Assembly (NCBI GenBank): GCA_035545895.1
Contig: DASZXJ010000179.1
Span: 1-34,040 of the forward strand
Reading direction: 5' to 3'
Origin: DASZXJ01 sp035545895
Lineage (GTDB): Bacteria; Planctomycetota; Phycisphaerae; Tepidisphaerales; Tepidisphaeraceae
Length of the DNA stretch: 34,040 nucleotides
The notes below the pieces were generated by a model. The model searched no databases. It saw only the letters and a list, made by a program, of their open reading frames with translations, and had not been told where the DNA came from. Below are positions 33,284-34,040 of the stretch, in pieces. A program made the translations under genes and the position numbers. How positions within the stretch are numbered: the first letter of the stretch is position 1; each line of letters opens with the position of its first letter.

Positions 33284-34040
33284 GTGCTTCTCCGCACAAT
33301 CCTGCCATGCAGCTTGACCCGCGAACCTATGCCCGAGGCCGTTCGTGCGTGCACTGCGGGCTTTGCCTGCCGGCGTGTCCGACGTATACGCAAACCTTCA
33401 ATGAAGCCGATTCCCCTCGCGGGCGCATTCAGCTGATGCTCGCCTTGTCCGATGGAGCAATTCAGCCGACCGAATCGGTCCGCAAACATCTCGACCTTTG
33501 CCTGGATTGTCGCGGCTGCGAAACCGCCTGCCCCAGCGGCGTGGTCTATCACGAATTGATCGAAGAAACCCGTGAAAAGCTCACAGCCAATCAAATTCCG
33601 ACGTTTCAGGATCGGTTGATGCGATGGACGTTCTTTCACATCCTGGCCAAGCCCAGACGCCTCAAGCTTGCCATGGTTCCGGGCAGGATCGCCAAAGCAT
33701 TGGGATTGTTTAAGTTCTTGCCGGCGTCACTTGCGAAGCTGGGACAAATGATTCCTTCCGGCGGCAGTTGGTGGCCGCGGTCCTTGCCGCGGATCGCCTC
33801 GGGCGGTGTTTCGCCCAGGGAAGTGGTCGGGTTCTTTCCAACATGCGTCGGCAGCGTCATGTACGACCAGGTCAACCGCAAGTCCGTCGAACTGCTTCAA
33901 GCCGCTGGCGTGACGGTCTCTACTCCAAACACTCAAGTCTGCTGCGGGGCGATTCATCTTCACAATGGCGATCAGGAAACCGCGATGAATCTCGCCCGTC
34001 AAAACATTCGCGCGTTTACATCGGGTGAACCGGTTGGCAG
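33280..34040 (+). CDS. glcF: Glycolate oxidase iron-sulfur subunit GlcF (partial at the window end)
   Basis: The frame starts with the ATGA overlap of glcE and is open to the last base, so only about 253 residues are visible. Two ferredoxin-type motifs are clear: CVHCGLCLPAC (C23, C26, C29, C33), and CLDCRGCETACP. The later CCGAIHLHNGD is the family's Cys-Cys-Gly motif, one of two expected copies. GlcF passes electrons from the FAD subunits of glycolate oxidase. It is co-transcribed with glcE. Confidence 0.92.
   Translation, partial: MSASPHNPAMQLDPRTYARGRSCVHCGLCLPACPTYTQTFNEADSPRGRIQLMLALSDGAIQPTESVRKHLDLCLDCRGCETACPSGVVYHELIEETREKLTANQIPTFQDRLMRWTFFHILAKPRRLKLAMVPGRIAKALGLFKFLPASLAKLGQMIPSGGSWWPRSLPRIASGGVSPREVVGFFPTCVGSVMYDQVNRKSVELLQAAGVTVSTPNTQVCCGAIHLHNGDQETAMNLARQNIRAFTSGEPVG

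Overview
This is a moderately GC-rich bacterial chromosome segment, most likely from a planctomycete and probably of the Phycisphaerae type. That placement is inference from gene content (WXG-like proteins with a three-domain FtsK/EssC-type ATPase, a DUF255 protein with a DsbD-like tail, secreted PL1-type lyase and esterase) and from the style of its intergenic repeats. No rRNA, tRNA, CRISPR array, transposase or phage gene was seen.

Layout. 1-400 is repeat-rich and apparently non-coding. 402-1761 holds a promoter, a structured leader RNA with an attenuator-like terminator, and a PLP aminotransferase. queE converges on it (1774-2454). A palindromic miniature element with an 8-bp target duplication (2561-2648) sits beside a 5'-truncated DUF2071 remnant. 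Next is a four-gene type VII-secretion-like operon (3066-8132): two WXG-like proteins, a helical protein and a 1332-residue membrane ATPase. thiC and a coiled-coil lipoprotein lie on the minus strand (8391-12128), followed by the proteostasis pair hsp20-lon (12426-15274).

15500-16560 is an AT-richer island with a HicA-like/HTH toxin-antitoxin-like pair and a gene remnant. 16663-19463 is an operon of a secreted zinc-finger protein, a HAD hydrolase and an exported esterase. On the minus strand follow an M4 protease of protealysin type with its emfourin inhibitor, and a secreted pectate lyase. Then come a STAS protein, an MgtC-family membrane protein, a PDZ-like membrane protein, a small exported protein, a DUF255 thioredoxin-fold protein with a DsbD-like tail, rmuC, a DUF502 membrane protein, an NAD-dependent sugar epimerase and argG. 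A second two-gene module (small protein plus minimal nucleotidyltransferase) lies between argG and glcEF, and glcE looks shortened at its start there. glcF runs off the window.

Strongest leads: the riboswitch-like leader RNA at 436-573, where a computed-by-eye antiterminator competes with both a junction helix and the terminator; the unusual type VII-like operon with a coiled-coil instead of an FHA front end; the two toxin-antitoxin-like insertions; and dispersed palindromic and heptad repeats, one of which is read in frame inside a conserved gene.
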